Below, in pieces: positions 31,981 through 44,459 of a stretch of 64,000 bases of DNA. The position numbers and the translations under genes are program-made. The DNA is taken from contig OX578279.1 in NCBI GenBank assembly GCA_951217055.1, positions 74,938,131 to 75,002,130 on the forward strand, in the 5' to 3' direction. Positions within the stretch are counted from its first letter, which is position 1, and each line of letters starts with the position of its first letter. A model generated the notes under the pieces. The model was not told where the DNA came from. It did no database searches and worked only from the letters and a program-made list of their open reading frames with translations. Origin of the DNA: Gerris lacustris (taxonomy: Eukaryota > Arthropoda > Insecta > Hemiptera > Gerridae).

Positions 31981-32715
31981 GGGTCCGTAGGCAAAACCAA
32001 GGACCCTTATATTTTCCTGCGTGTGTCTGTCCGTCCGTCCTCTCGCGTGCTCTCACGGCTACACCTTTCGTCCGATAACTTTGAAATTTGGCATGTATGT
32101 GTCTTGTACCTGCCCACATATTTTAAAAATATAGCGACTTAAAAAAAAAAAAAAATCAAAAAAATTAGGGTAAAAAAGCTTAAGGGTTAAATTTTTTTTT
32201 TTTTTTTTTTCGACACCGTGAGGGGTATCATATGAAAGGGTACGTCGAGCTGATTACAAAAATATATAATTCTTTGGTTATAACTTTGATAGGGCGAGCG
32301 TAGGCGAGTTTGAAGCGGGTTTGAAACGTGTCCCCCCCCCCCCCCCCCCCTCTATCTCGCTTATGTGAAGTGCAAAAATTCTGAAAAAATTCCTGAACAT
32401 TCTTCAACCAAAACTTATAAAGAATACAACTTTTTGGAAATTTCGAAAAAAATATTATTTTATTTTTTATTGACAAAATACGTTTTTTTTAATTATGGTC
32501 TTTTCGATGTATTTATATGGTTGTAGTCCGGTACAGTGGCAAAAAAATACTTTATCAGAGTGTGTTTTGAGAATATCAGACCCTTAGAATGGTTCAAAGT
32601 AAGCTTTTTAGCATTTTAAAAAAACACTGTTTATACACTTTACAGTTAAACACTATATAGTGTGGCCTACGGACCCTCGCTGTGTGCTGACTAGCACACA
32701 CTTGACCTGTTTATA
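31981..32715 (+). mobile_element. Family C element, full length
   Basis: 5' stem GGGTCC/GGACCC (31981-31986 and 32002-32007) holds the terminal GGGTCCGTAGGC. Its inverse GCCTACGGACCC lies at 32665-32676 and is followed by the perfect hairpin TGTGCT-GACT-AGCACA (32683-32698) and a short tail. A GTCTGTCCGTCCGTCC tract and core GAAATTTGGCATGTATG sit near the 5' end. This is an asymmetric terminal inverted repeat plus 3' hairpin, the Helentron-type arrangement. Confidence 0.75.
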
Positions 32716-33418
32716 TTTTTTTATTTTAACTAATAGGTACCAAATTAAGTTCGTATTAGCTTAAATTCTTAAAGCAGGTGTTGCAAGTAATTTAAAACTG
32801 GTATTAAAATAGATTAAATATTGTTAATTAGTCATTGAATGTTTTACAATAATTGTGTCAGTAATTATAATTATAAAAATGGTAAATAAATGAGTAAAAC
32901 TAAAACAATATAAGTACATAGTAGGAAGTGGCATTAACTATAGTTCGGTTGTTTGAGATAAGGTATAAACTCTGGCGGTTTGGTTGATAAGAAACCCAGA
33001 GCGATAAATATGTAGACATGTCAACAGATATAAACAAAACAAGCTGTTCCCCTTTATTTGAACTCTGTTCTTTTGTGTTGCTTAACGACATACCTCCGAC
33101 TGTTTAGACGAGGCAGTTTTGTCTCAGTCCCTGATAACAACTCAATGAAGAGGTAAAACAACGCCGTTAAATAAATACAAGCTTTTTTTCTTATATTTCC
33201 TTTATCTTCAAAAATATCAACTCGTTATTCCGGATGAAAAAATGTCTACCTTATAATGAAATGCAAAGTAAACCTAATTGATCGATGAATTATCTAATTA
33301 ATACGAGTACATAGCTACTTTAAAACTACTCATCTTATTATCTCATGAAAATAACTATATTTATCATAAGACTGTAATGTAACTTTTCTGAAGTAGAATA
33401 TCAGATATAATCTTTTTA
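32716..33418. other. AT-rich spacer, nothing recognised
   Basis: No convincing gene or repeat terminus. Confidence 0.45.
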
Positions 33419-34106
33419 GGGTCCGTAGGCAAAACCAAGGACTCCTCGCGTGCTCTCACGGCTACAGCTTTCGTCCGATCACTTTGAAATTTGGCATGTA
33501 TGTGTCTTGTACCTGCCCAAATATTTTAAAAATATAGCGACCTAAAAAAAATATTTTTCAAAAAAAATAGGGTAAAAAAACTTTAGGGTTAAATTTATTT
33601 TTTTTTTTTTCGACACCATGAGGGGGTATCATATATGAAAGGGTACGTCGAGCTGATTACAAAAATATATAATTCTTTGGATATAACTTTGATAGGGCGA
33701 GCGTAGGTAAGTTTGAAGTGGGTGTGAAACGTGTCTCCCCCCCTCTATCTCGCTTATGTGAAGTGCAAAAAATCTGAAAAAATTCCTGAACATTCTTCGA
33801 CCAAAAGTAAAGATACCACTTTTTGGAAATTTCGAAAAAAATATTATTTTATTTTTTATTAACAAAATACATTATAATTACATAATTATGGTCTTTTCGA
33901 TGTATTTATATGGTTGTAGTCCGGTTCAGTGGCAAAAAAATACTTTATCAGAGTGTGTTTTGATATATCAGACCCTTAGAATGGTTCAATGTAAGCTTTT
34001 TAGCATTTTAAAAAAACACTGTTTATACACTTTACAGTTAAACACTATATAGTGTGGCCTACGGACCCTCGCTGTGTGCTGACTAGCACACACTTGACCT
34101 GTTTAT
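33419..34106 (+). mobile_element. Family C element, full length, microsatellite lost
   Basis: Same ends as 31981-32715 (5' GGGTCCGTAGGC, 3' GCCTACGGACCC and the TGTGCT/AGCACA hairpin). A deletion after CCAAGGAC removes the GTCC tract while the core GAAATTTGGCATGTATG remains, showing that the tract is dispensable for recognition of the family. Confidence 0.75.
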
Positions 34107-34227
34107 TATTTTTAAACTTTATGCTATAAAGTATAAAAAAATGGTTTGGACTAAATTAAACTTAACTTCTTCATACTGCAAGTGATCTAATTTAATACAT
34201 CTATTGTTAAACATAGGTAATTAAAAA

Positions 34228-34560
34228 GTACATTACGCGTCTAGTGCGGAAAGTAGCATTTTGCATAAGAGTGTGGAGTTTACACCTGTGCCATAGCGAG
34301 GGTAGTAAAACCACACAAGCAAAGCAAAATGCAGTTTTTGCACGAATTGCGTACCGTACTTTATCTATAATTATTGGATTTTAATAATAAAAAAAAAATA
34401 CAGAAAAAAACAGTTAATTTAAATAACCAACAGCTAATTAGTTTTGTTAAATGAAAACAAACACGCTAGTGTGCGATAAGGTGGATAATTCTCTATTAGG
34501 TTATTAATTAGTTTAACCTAAGTTTATGCATTAGGTGAATAGTTTCTTTATTTCCGCACT
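34228..34560 (+). repeat. Family L repeat (GCATTTTGCAT hairpin)
   Basis: Homologous to 60775-61160. GCATTTTGCATAAGAGTGTGG and its inverse around CCACACAAGCAAAGCAAAATG form an imperfect 20-bp hairpin, with AGCGAGGGTAGTAAAA in the loop. GTGCGTACCGTACTTTATC-type sequence follows. Confidence 0.6.
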
Positions 34561-35009
34561 AATGACCCTAAATACGCGTAAATCCATAAAGATCTCAAAA
34601 GTGAACTTTTTCTATATACAAATTAATTCTTACATGAGAAATAAAAATATATATGAGATCAACACACAAATTACTTAATATTGAATTTGTTTACCTACTT
34701 ATAAAAATACTAAGTAAATATACTAAATAAAAGTCAAATAGACAATATTGTTTAGTTTATAAGCTAGTTAGTTATTTGTTTATGCACTCGTAATATTTAA
34801 GTTTTACATAAAACTGCATGAGATATAAATTTTATAATAAACAGAAATTTCTACAGCAAAGAAATATAATTTATTGATTTTTGTATTTTAATCTACAGGA
34901 TTGTCTCATTTTTACAAGTTAAGCATCCTAACTTTAATTAAAAAGGAAGTAAATCTAAAACAAAATTTATCATTCAAAGGCACAACGAGACAAACAAAAT
35001 ATCATTTAG
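34561..35009. other. AT-rich spacer, nothing recognised
   Basis: No gene or repeat terminus seen. Confidence 0.45.
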
Positions 35010-35018
35010 TTAGCTAAA

Positions 35019-35339
35019 GTAGTAGTAGTAGTAGTAGTAAGGTGCTAGTACTAGTACTAGACGGGTAGGACGAACCACTAGTTGGAACCTAGCAATTAGA
35101 CCATCTTTTAGGCCCATTTTACTAGCCCCGTGGTAGAGAGTTCCAGCCACTTCAAACATCATACCTCTGTACATTGTACCCTCGAAGCGAGTATGATGTG
35201 ATCATTAGTGAGCCACATAAATCAGAGTATCACGGCTAGAGATTGAACCCACGGCCTCGTACCGCTCTTGATTCAGTGATGGCAGAGCAGGTGTGGTAAG
35301 TAATTTTATCCACACGGCCAAGCCAGCTATCCTGTTTAA
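35019..35339 (-). mobile_element. tRNA-derived SINE with (TAC)n tail and 9-bp target duplication
   Basis: On the minus strand a tRNA-like head (TGGCTTGGCCGTG A-box region, about 35313-35325; B box GGTTCAATCTC at 35239-35249) is followed by a tRNA-unrelated body. The tail is TACTACTACTACTAC (plus-strand GTAGTAGTAGTAG at 35019-35038). TTAGCTAAA flanks both sides (35010-35018 and 35340-35348). Complete head, tail and duplication support a retroposed Pol III element. Confidence 0.8.
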
Positions 35340-35354
35340 TTAGCTAAAACTAAA

Positions 35355-36006
35355 CTAGGCATCGCGTGGCTCTAATATTGAAGCGAGCGTATAGTAATAA
35401 ATATGTATTGAATATTGAAAAAATAGAATTCTCTAACCACACATCTCCTTTTCAATTATTATAAAATGTATTTCTTTGCTACAAAAAACTACTGCATGTA
35501 TCAAATTGAAATTTTGCATGCCTGTTTCAATTTTGCATTCGATGGTGTATATGAAGTGTTATTATAATCGTTACGTTAGAACGTAAGATATCGGTAAAAA
35601 GGTTGTTTTCTCGATTATAAATGTTTAGGTCCGCTTTAATAGTTTTAGCGATCTTTATTAATTCATAGTGGTGTCGCTGTTGGTTTTAGTAAAAAATGTT
35701 ATTTGTAAATAATGTTCGTCTCATCGAATAGATGATGATAGAATCTTTTCCCGTCCTGAAATTCCAATTTAATTTTTGTACCTCTCGTTTACGCGAGCGT
35801 TGCGCGCGAACTCTTGGACGGATCACGCTGTCCAACGAACTTAGCCTGAGTATTAGTAAGAGGAACATGAATACCAAATTTCAACTAAATCGGTCAACTT
35901 TTACTCAAGTTATTGTCACACGCGTGAACGTTACTGACAGACAGACAGACAGACACGGAGCATATTTCGTTGAATGTAGGAAGCTCGCTACGCTCGCTTC
36001 AATGAA
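35355..36006 (-). mobile_element. Family B element, full length
   Basis: Inverse copy from CTAGGCATCGCGTGG (3' end) and TTGAAGCGAGCGTAT to GAAGCTCGCTACGCTCGCTTC (5' end), including a GACAGACAGACAGACAG tract at 35936-35954. It is flanked by the tRNA-type SINE upstream and by a second partial copy downstream. The small frames inside are repeat translations. Confidence 0.72.
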
Positions 36007-36288
36007 GTTTTATTAGCATCGTTACGTTAGAACGTAAGATATCGGTAAAAAAGTGGTTTTCTCTATTATAAACGTTTAGGTCCGCTGTAATAGTTTTAGC
36101 GATCTTTATTAATTCATAGCAGTGTCGTTGTTGGTTTTACTAAAAAATGTTATTTAAAAAAAATGTTCGTCTCATTGAATAGGTGATGATAGAATTTTTA
36201 CTCAAATTATCGTCACACGCGTAAACGTTACTGACAGACAGACAGACAAGATGCATATTTCGTTGAATGTAAGAAGCTCGCTTCAATA
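36007..36288 (-). mobile_element. Family B, second tandem partial copy
   Basis: Restarts at GTTTTATTAGCATCGTTACG inside the body and ends at AAGCTCGCTTC, lacking the 3' terminus. It joins the first copy across a shared ATGAAG (36002-36007). About 100 bp around the core motif is deleted. The tandem join suggests slippage or rolling-circle concatenation. Confidence 0.62.
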
Positions 36289-38054
36289 AGTCACATTATC
36301 CGTATTTAAATAATTGTATCCATCACGCGGTTCTTGATATTAATCTTGCTTCAAAATGATTACGCTAAAAGGTTTACGAAAACTGACAAAACAACAAGGC
36401 GGAACACCGAGCAACTCTTCCGTGTACCATATAACTAAAAGTTTTAAAACTGACAGGTAAGATAGACGATAAAACAGAGGATGAATGAGGTGGTTTTGGG
36501 TTTTATAATCTGCGGTATGCTGCATACGTTACACAAAATCTAGTCGACACTCTTGACTGATTTATCTTCACATAAAATATTTGCTACATTAACCTCCTCA
36601 TCCTCATGCTGAATAATTAGCAACTTAAATTAATTTGCAACAATGCAAGAGACATAATGGATTTAGGACCTTAAGTAACATCATGAATAGAAAATAAATG
36701 TCGCATAAATAAACTGCTTTTAAAAAGCAGTTATTACGTCCAAATAAATTAATTTATGTACATCTTATTATTTTATAAATATATTTTGAATATTGAATAT
36801 AAATTCAAAATCCATTATGAATTGAATATTAATTTATAAAGTTCATTGTATACTTTGTACAAATTATAAATTTTCTAAATAATTTAATATTAACTATAAC
36901 TACAAATTTATTTCTTAAAAATCTTTGTTTTAACTAATTTTTCTGATAAATGTTTTGAAAATAAAAGAATTATCCTTAAAGATTCTTTAAGTAGTCTTTT
37001 TATATAGTTATTTAAATATAATCGATGAGATGTCTAAGTAGCTTTTGGCAATTTAAAGCCAAAATTTATTCCGGTCAGAAATTGGAAAAACAGTTGAAAT
37101 TAAATTTTAAGTGAAAGGCTTAGATGGTCGGATAATTCGGTTAACCCTTAAGAGGATTTTGGCTCTCATCCTGAATTCTAAAAGCGTTTTCTTTTCCAAC
37201 CCTCTCCTCTCTCTCCCCCGTTTCCAAACTTAAAACCACCGAAAACTGACCCAGATCTGTAAGGAAACTGGAAAAGAATCCAAGGAAAATATCAACAGAA
37301 ATAGAATTCGCCATTACAGTAAGTGCGGTTTTGGGAACCTCCCGCGAGTATCATTCCAAACCTGTGAGGTTATACAGTACTGAGTCAACCATATTTTCCA
37401 TTGTGTTCCGATAATTTCCCCAAAGGATTCCCTCTGGCAAGAAGCTATCCCTTAAGGAGAACCGGTGTTCAAATATTAAGCCGGCTTCAGTTACCGGTAT
37501 TCACTTGAGGAATATTGGAGAAGGCAGGTTAATTTAGCGGTAGGAAGAGGGGGTCGGTTTAGCACAAAGATGCCCTAAGCGAATACACAGGGCTTCCTTG
37601 GCCCTTATGCCTTAACCTATCTCCTTACACCTCCCACATAATAGAGAAAGGCTTTCTCATCTAAAGCTTAAATTCAGAAATACTAAATCCCCAAGTCACT
37701 ACTTAATCTAGATCCACCAAGCACCTTTTATAACCCCTTCAAACTTCTACCTATCTTTATAACTATCGTAGAGAGTAGTCGTGTTTAATCAAGTAGAACA
37801 ATGATCCTGCAAGAGGTTTTAGGTGAACCCCTGTCAAATAGATATAGAGATGACTTCCACTAAAATACAAACAGCAAATGTGGAACTATTTCTACCCTTC
37901 TATATTTAGAAGCTTAAATCAATAGCAATCTCTCAATAATAATAGTAAAGTGGAGACCTAGTACACGGAAGTAAAAAAAAAAAAAAAAACAATCTCAATC
38001 CATTTTATATATTAAAATATAAATATATGATGTCCCCTTTCTTATAATTATTAT
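36289..38054. other. Repeat-poor spacer, nothing recognised
   Basis: The longest stretch without visible repeats. 37140-37560 is less A/T-rich but has no convincing open frame or splice-linked exon series that I can support. Confidence 0.4.
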
Positions 38055-38090
38055 CGCCTGATCAATGACTGAAGAGTCATTGATCAGGCG
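38055..38090. repeat. Perfect 16-bp inverted repeat with GAAG loop
   Basis: CGCCTGATCAATGACT and its exact inverse are separated by GAAG. It stands alone in A/T-rich DNA. It could be a hairpin, a protein site or the 5' stem-loop of another short element. Confidence 0.85.
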
Positions 38091-38499
38091 TCAAATAGAC
38101 AACTCCTCATGACTCACCTCTGTTAATTTTTTGATTTTATGTAAAAATTGACCATTTAACTCTCTAATGATTTTTAACTCCTTAGACAACAAGGTTAGAA
38201 AATGTTCCAAATGGAGGAACGAAATATTACCTAACAAATTATAAAAGAGTTTTTTTACCCCTTTGGACACAAAGATTTTATAAAAAATCTCAAATTTAAG
38301 CTACTATGACAATACATAAATAATATAGTAGAAAATAACTAGGAGTGCAATGCAGTTGTCTGCTTGCAATATTGATCTGAGCGTGCATTTTAATCTTAAA
38401 CAATAAACAAAGTATTTATAAACAGATGAAATCGGATCAAAAATATTAATATTTCTTATTTTTAATTAAAAAGCATTTCTCCTGTTTTTCTATTGTACC

Positions 38500-39115
38500 C
38501 TTCTCTTAAATGAAAATATGGCAAAAATGAACATAACAACAATAACTTTACTCTTAAAGAGCTTTCCAACGACATGCATCATTAAAGGCATACACTATTT
38601 AATCTTTTGCACCCCGCACCCCTGTGTACCAATTAGGACCATATCAGATTTATACCTTCCTGTGATTGGTCACTATGAGCGTTCCGTATTTGTGCGGATC
38701 AGTTAAGCCGTTCAGGAGGAAACTTTAGTACCCCGTACCCCTATGTACCAATTTAGACCATTTCAGATTTATATTTCCTGTGTTTGGTCATTATCCGAAC
38801 CGTGCCGAATTTTGTGCAGATCGGTTCAGTCGTTCAGGGGGAAACTTTTGTATCCCGTACCCCTGTGTACCATTTCAGATTTATACCTTTCTGTCGTTGG
38901 TCAATATGACCGTACCAAATTTTGTGCGGATCGGTTCAGCTGTTCAGAAGGAAACTTTTGTACTCCGTACCCCGTACCCCTGTGTACCAATTTGGATCAT
39001 TTCAGATTTATACCTTCCTGTGGTTGGTCACTACGACCGTACCGAATTTTGAGCGGATCGGTTCAGCCGTTCAGGAGGAGTATGCGTCCAAACAAATGCA
39101 AAGTGTGGTATAAGA
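38500..39115 (+). repeat. Tandem repeat, about 120-bp units, in a TAGCTGG-type element
   Basis: 38500-38640 matches the 270-bp unit at 19.8-20.4 kb (CAACGACATGCATCATTAAAG). Then four imperfect units follow with GTACCCCTGTGTACCA, TTCAGATTTATACC and GATCGGTTCAGCCGTTCAGG. All three reading frames stay partly open only because the unit repeats. Confidence 0.75.
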
Positions 39116-40085
39116 GCTTCGCTTCGCTCAACTCAATAAATAGATTGACATCTAAAATTAACGCCTATGTCTGTTAACTAAATATACGAGTGCTAAAAAT
39201 AAAAATAAAATAATACCGTAATAATAATTAGCTTTAACATTATTGCGTAGTGCATGCATGAGAAACAAGATGTACCATCAAAGGACTTTACAGCAAATGC
39301 TCCTCCCCCTCAACAAACCAGGAAACCATATTATCCATAATTGTCACTAGCAAATTATGCATTGTTATAATAAGTCGAGTTAAAGCGCATAATCGTATTC
39401 ATTACTTTTGTAGGAATACTTCACTTTTAATATATTTATGTATAAAATTAAAATTTTAGAATTGCAAACATTTTTCGATACATTTTTTTACATTTTCATT
39501 TCATACATTCCAAAAACCGAATCCAGCCTTAACTTTTTTTGTGTATGTATGTGTGTCTGTCGCCAACAGTCCGAGTTCGACTTTACAGGCGCAAAACTGG
39601 CTAAACGAAATCGATTTATTTTTACAGGTCGGACTCGCGCTAATCAACATGTTTTAGTATTTCTCTAGGCCATCTTGTGGTGTTTTGCGTTTGGCCGGAT
39701 GTTGGCCTAAACAGACTGGAAAACCCGGAAAAGCTAAAAAAAAAAAATATATATATATTTCAATTCCCCTTAAAAAGTTAAAGATGACGGACGTAACTAG
39801 AAAGTTTTTTGGTGGCTTATTGCGGCTAAACGGTAAGTCGTATGGAAAAGCAGATTGTACCAATGGTAACTGATTTTAAAAGATCTAAAACTTTAGCCCT
39901 ATGACTTTTTTAGTCGGTGCTCCATCGGTTGTACCTAAAATAGAGCTAAATTTGGTATTTTTAAATTCGATAATTTTTTACTTTTAGCTCTTTTGGCGTC
40001 CACAAATGTGGACCGATTTAATTTCTGATTGGGGGCTTAAGCCTTACACTAATTCTTTTTAAATCGAGTATTTATCATTATATTA
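39116..40085. other. Spacer, nothing recognised
   Basis: Short overlapping frames at 39654-39873 on both strands have no recognisable domain. Confidence 0.4.
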
Positions 40086-40109
40086 GTTTGTCCTAGAACT
40101 AGGACAAAC
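40086..40109. repeat. Perfect 11-bp inverted repeat
   Basis: GTTTGTCCTAG-AA-CTAGGACAAAC, just upstream of a family A terminus. Similar in form to the 5' stem-loops of other families. Confidence 0.8.
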
Positions 40110-40137
40110 AAAATATTTACATATTATTATTTTTATT

Positions 40138-40269
40138 TTGCTTCCGAGCTTACCGAAGGTAACGGAAGCATTGTGTTCACTTTTGAGAACAAAAAAGTTT
40201 TATGCCTCCGATTTTAAAAATTCCAAGACAGAAATCCGTTTCAGACATCAGGGAACATTTTTGGTTCCG

Positions 40270-40313
<44 letters not shown>

Positions 40314-40746
40314 GGTCTGTGTGTCCGCGAATCGTGAAACGTGCGACGATAACTTGAGTAAATGTTGCCCGATTTTGATGAAATTTGGTAGACATGTTTA
40401 TTTTACCAATGCTCAGGTCGAGTTCGTTGGACAACGTTATCCGTTCAAGCGTTCACGCGCAGCGCTCGCGTAAACGTGAACTTCAAATTTAAAATTGGAA
40501 TTTTTGGTCGGGAAAAAAATCAAACCTTATCTATTCAATGAGACGAACATTTTTTACAAATACAATTTTTTAGTAAAACCTACAGCGACACCCCTATAAA
40601 GTGTTAGAGATCGCTAAAAAATGTTAATTGTTCTTACACAATATACAATATAACAATAAAGTAATAAAACTTTAATGTTAATATAACAATAAAGTACATG
40701 ATAGGATACGAGGAAGCTATGTGCCACACTAATTGGCAGTGTATTT
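40138..40746 (+). mobile_element. Chimeric element: family A ends, family B core
   Basis: The 5' end is family A (GCTTCCGAGCTTACCGAAGG, about 40140-40159) through GGTTCCGTGTCTGTCTG and a long (GTCT)n tract (40270-40320). It then continues as family B (GACGATAACTTGAGTAAATG, ATGAAATTTGGTAGACATG, CACGCGCAGCGCTCGCG, TAGTAAAACCTACAGCGACA). The 3' end is family A again (GAGGAAGCTATGTGCCAC and ATTGGCAG). This is direct evidence of exchange between families. Confidence 0.75.
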
Positions 40747-41290
40747 TATTTATATTTATTTTATTTGTTTATTTATTTTTTTATATTTTAGGGCAATAAA
40801 TATTTACTGGTGCAACTGCCGTATTGAGAGAAGAGACTGGTAATTCAATGAATGCACCAATGGTTGATGATTGTTCAATGACTTCCCACTATAGTTTGTT
40901 TTGACTTAATTTTCTCATTTATTTTATCCTTTTTTTAGCATTGTTATTTATTACTATATTGCTTCGTTTTGATTGCCTATTTTGTTATATACATATACAT
41001 ATAAATAGACTCTAAACTACGATTTGGAAAGTATTATATTCTTAGTAATGGAATGAATGATGTATAATATAGTCCTGATTTTATTCCTAGCAAGCTTTGG
41101 AAACTAAACTATTTAGGCATTTCATTTAATTACTGGGCCAACATGATAATAGGAAAGATAGCCACTAACACCTAGCATGAGCCCCACGTGGAGTGTGGGG
41201 TGAAGGATAGTGTATTCTAAAAAACAACTTAGAAATACAGGTCTGTTTCGTCCAGTTTAGTTGTTCATAGTGAACTAACAACTAATACTA
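40747..41290. other. AT-rich spacer, nothing recognised
   Basis: No convincing gene or repeat. Contains a small palindrome CATATACATATACATATA-like stretch near 40988. Confidence 0.4.
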
Positions 41291-43050
41291 TTGGAACGAA
41301 GTTCCTTATGGCACGTTCTGGAGCCCCGGAGTGAATCCGAAAAAAACGACCAAAATCACAGTCACAAAATAACCGTCACAAATTCACCGTCACGCTAAAA
41401 GCGTCACGAAATCTACGTATGACGATAACTCGAGTAAAAGTTGACCGACTTAGTTGAAATTTGGTACACATGTTCATTTTACCAATGCCCAGGAAAGGTT
41501 CACGCGCAACGCTCGCGTAATCGTAAGCTTCAAATTTAAAATTGGAATTTTAGGAAGGGAAAAAATTCTAACTTTATCTATTTAATGAGACAAACAACTT
41601 TTATAAATAATTTTTTTTACTAAAACGAACACCGACTCTGCTATGAAGTGATAAAGATCGCTAAATTTGTGATAGCGGACCTAAACGTTTTAAATAAAGA
41701 AAACAACGTTTTTACCGATATATTACGTTCTAACGTAACGATTTTAATAAAACTTCATACACATCGTCTAAAGTACAATTGAAACAGGCATGCAAAATTT
41801 CAACCTGATACAAGCAGCAGTTTTTTTTTACAGTGACGTGATATATTTTACAATTTTTAAAAGTTGATATCGGAAGTGTGAGGTTTGTAGTTAATATGGG
41901 TGGAATATTAAGAATGTAGAGTGATTCCCCCTCTACTATACTTCGTTTGGTTTCCTTTCGTGCGCAATCCCAACTCTTCTATCTTTCCATCTCTCTCTCA
42001 CTATACTCTCTCTCTTACTCCTTCATCCTGTCAAACTCGCTATTTATCCACAAAACAACGCTTTTTTTTTCAATTATTGTTTCTATCATTGAGAAAAGTA
42101 TTCGTATATTATTTAAAATGGAAAGTGCACCAAGAGAATCGTCTGAAATTGACCGTGTCGACTGTGTTAAATTATTAACCAGTAAAACTGTAAATATATA
42201 AGTATAAATTGATGTTATAAAATAATATTGCTCATGAGCGATTGATTTTACGTAGTAAAATCAAGGGATTTTACTACGTTTTTATTAGCTTGCATTCTTG
42301 TTTGTTTGTTTGTCCGGTACAAACCTGGCAATCGATTTCTAACTAACTTCCCGAATAGCTAGACATTTGAAACTTTTAGCATAGCTCAGAACACGATGAC
42401 AATGCATTATTTTAATACTTTTAGCCATCTTTCAGCAGAATTTAATTAGTTTTCAGCAAATTTTGCTGTGCGGAAAGTTAGTTCGGAAAAAATCCGCAAA
42501 TTATTTTATTTGTTTCGCCATATCCAATATTTACGCAATCTTCATTTTGACGGGTCTCAAATTTGTGATAGATAAACATTGAATGACAGCAAAACAGGAA
42601 ATATCGATTATATTATTTATCGATTATATTATTTCATATATATCGATGGCATGCTTTAGATTTGGTGTTGAGGAGATCCGTTGTACAAAGATTTATCCTT
42701 TTATAGGTTTAAGATCAGCTCTCTGGATGGTTGTCATTTATGTGAAGTAAATAAATTCGGAACTTTTTTTTTTCACTAACATTATATATTATATAACAAT
42801 AACAATTATATTATCAACATTACATACGATTCAACAGAAAATTTAAAAACGTAGTATATAAAAAGTTCTTTTTATCTTGAAATTTTTGTAATAAGTTTTA
42901 TGTAATAATTTTACTACTAATAATTTTCTAATTGAGTCAAAAATATTTATTGGAACGAGTAGTTAGCAACGTATACGTACTTAGCAGTGTGATTGAATGA
43001 AAAATGTAAGGAACTTCGTTCCTACTGGGTGTCCCGCGACACCACACGTA
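41291..43050 (+). mobile_element. Family G element with nested family I
   Basis: 5' end GGAACGAAGTTCC (41293-41305), 3' inverted counterpart GGAACTTCGTTCC (43010-43022), then the perfect hairpin GGTGTC-CCGC-GACACC (43028-43043). Behind the 5' end lie CACAGTCACAAAATAACCG-type direct repeats and the same GATAACTCGAGTAAAAGTTG plus GAAATTTGGTACACATG core used by family B. Family I occupies about 42250-42900. Confidence 0.68.
42250..42900 (+). mobile_element. Family I element, full length, nested
   Basis: Perfect 12-bp 5' stem CGTAGTAAAATC-AAGG-GATTTTACTACG (42251-42278), a GTTTGTTTGTTTGTCC tract at 42299-42314, and a 3' inverted arm AAAAACGTAGTATA near 42845. A TATAAAAAG-TT-CTTTTTATC-like hairpin follows (about 42859-42879). 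Confidence 0.68.
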
Positions 43051-44459
43051 TTTTTTTTCTTTTTATTTCGCTACAGGATTCAGCACTTATAATCTACTTT
43101 TTCCATTTCGTGGGAGTATTTTAGCACTATGTTTGCTAATTTTGTTGGACCTAGCACTAAGGACATATTTTACAACACTTTCAAACTACCTACCATACGT
43201 TTTTTCCCACCAAAGTACAAAATTATGTCACTTCAACCTTAGATATCATACGTTGTACGGTTTTTTGGAGGGGTTATTTAAGAAATAATTGCTTCTACAT
43301 ATACATACCGATGATTTATCGAAATATGCATAGAGTTGGATACAAGAAACAAGGTAAAGTAAAGCTATAGAATATGAAACAACCCCAGGATATGAGTACA
43401 CGGTAGAAGGGAAAAAAAACCCATTAGATGGCCATTATGCAAGAAGGACAAGTTTAAACACACATAAATATCCATTGTACCCATAGCAACGTGGAATAAA
43501 CGGCCATCGAGCACTAAGCTAACGGCTTCTTCAAAAAAAAAAAAAGAATACACTATCCATAACAACCGTACAATATTCAAGATGGTACATATTTCATAGG
43601 AAATGACTCCGCGAGCAATATAGGAAGCCTTTTAACCTTTCTAAGTATAAAAAAAAACTTCTAAATCCTAATAATTATTGCTTTATTTTTATAAAAATGT
43701 ATTACTCAACCAAAAAAATGGCTGGCTTAAAAAAATACTTTGTAAAACATTAATATACAACACCTTAAAATAAATTAATTTTTCATCTTTAAACCTCTTT
43801 TTTTTATGTATATTCATAAAAAACAAAAAAAAATAAAAATAATAATGATAACAACAACAATAACAATAATGGTCTTAATAACAATCTAGGTTATCTTTCG
43901 TAATCAATAATAAAACTTCGTAATAAAAAGTATGTTTTGTACATAAAATAGAAGTGATGAAGAGGATTTTATTAAGGTTGTTTCAATTTAAATGCAAAAT
44001 AAGTTACGCCATTATTTTATTTGCTGCCGGATTTCTGGCAGATTAAACTCTTCGTCTATTTTAAAGGCTTGGTTATGTTAAATAGATACAGGGGGAGGGG
44101 GCCCAACGTTTTCTAGTTTGGTCCAACAAATTTTAAATTGAACTAAATAAATTAAGTTTATTACACACACAAGGATAAATGAAAATCAAGGAAATTATTT
44201 GGAATTGGTGTGGAATTGAAGAAACGTTTTAAAACTTAATTTAATTCGCTAAAGAATAATTTGTTAGTGGTTTAACTATGTTTTATATAGGAAAAGAATA
44301 TAGTTCAAAGAGTGAAAATAGCCAGTTTATGTAACTCATAATAATCAACTATTTTCTTAATATTCAATTCGTATTGGTTGGCTAGAGACATGGCATCCCC
44401 ACTCCACTATGATTCTACTCATCATCTTTAACTATCTCCTCATCATTATTAACTATTTT
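43051..44459. other. AT-rich spacer, nothing recognised
   Basis: Short frames only, several driven by poly-A. A GGGGGAGGGGGCCC motif at 44091-44104 is the only G-rich spot. Confidence 0.4.

Noticed and set aside
37140..37560. Possible exon of a host gene in the less A/T-rich stretch
   Set aside because: No open frame of useful length with plausible splice sites or recognisable protein similarity.
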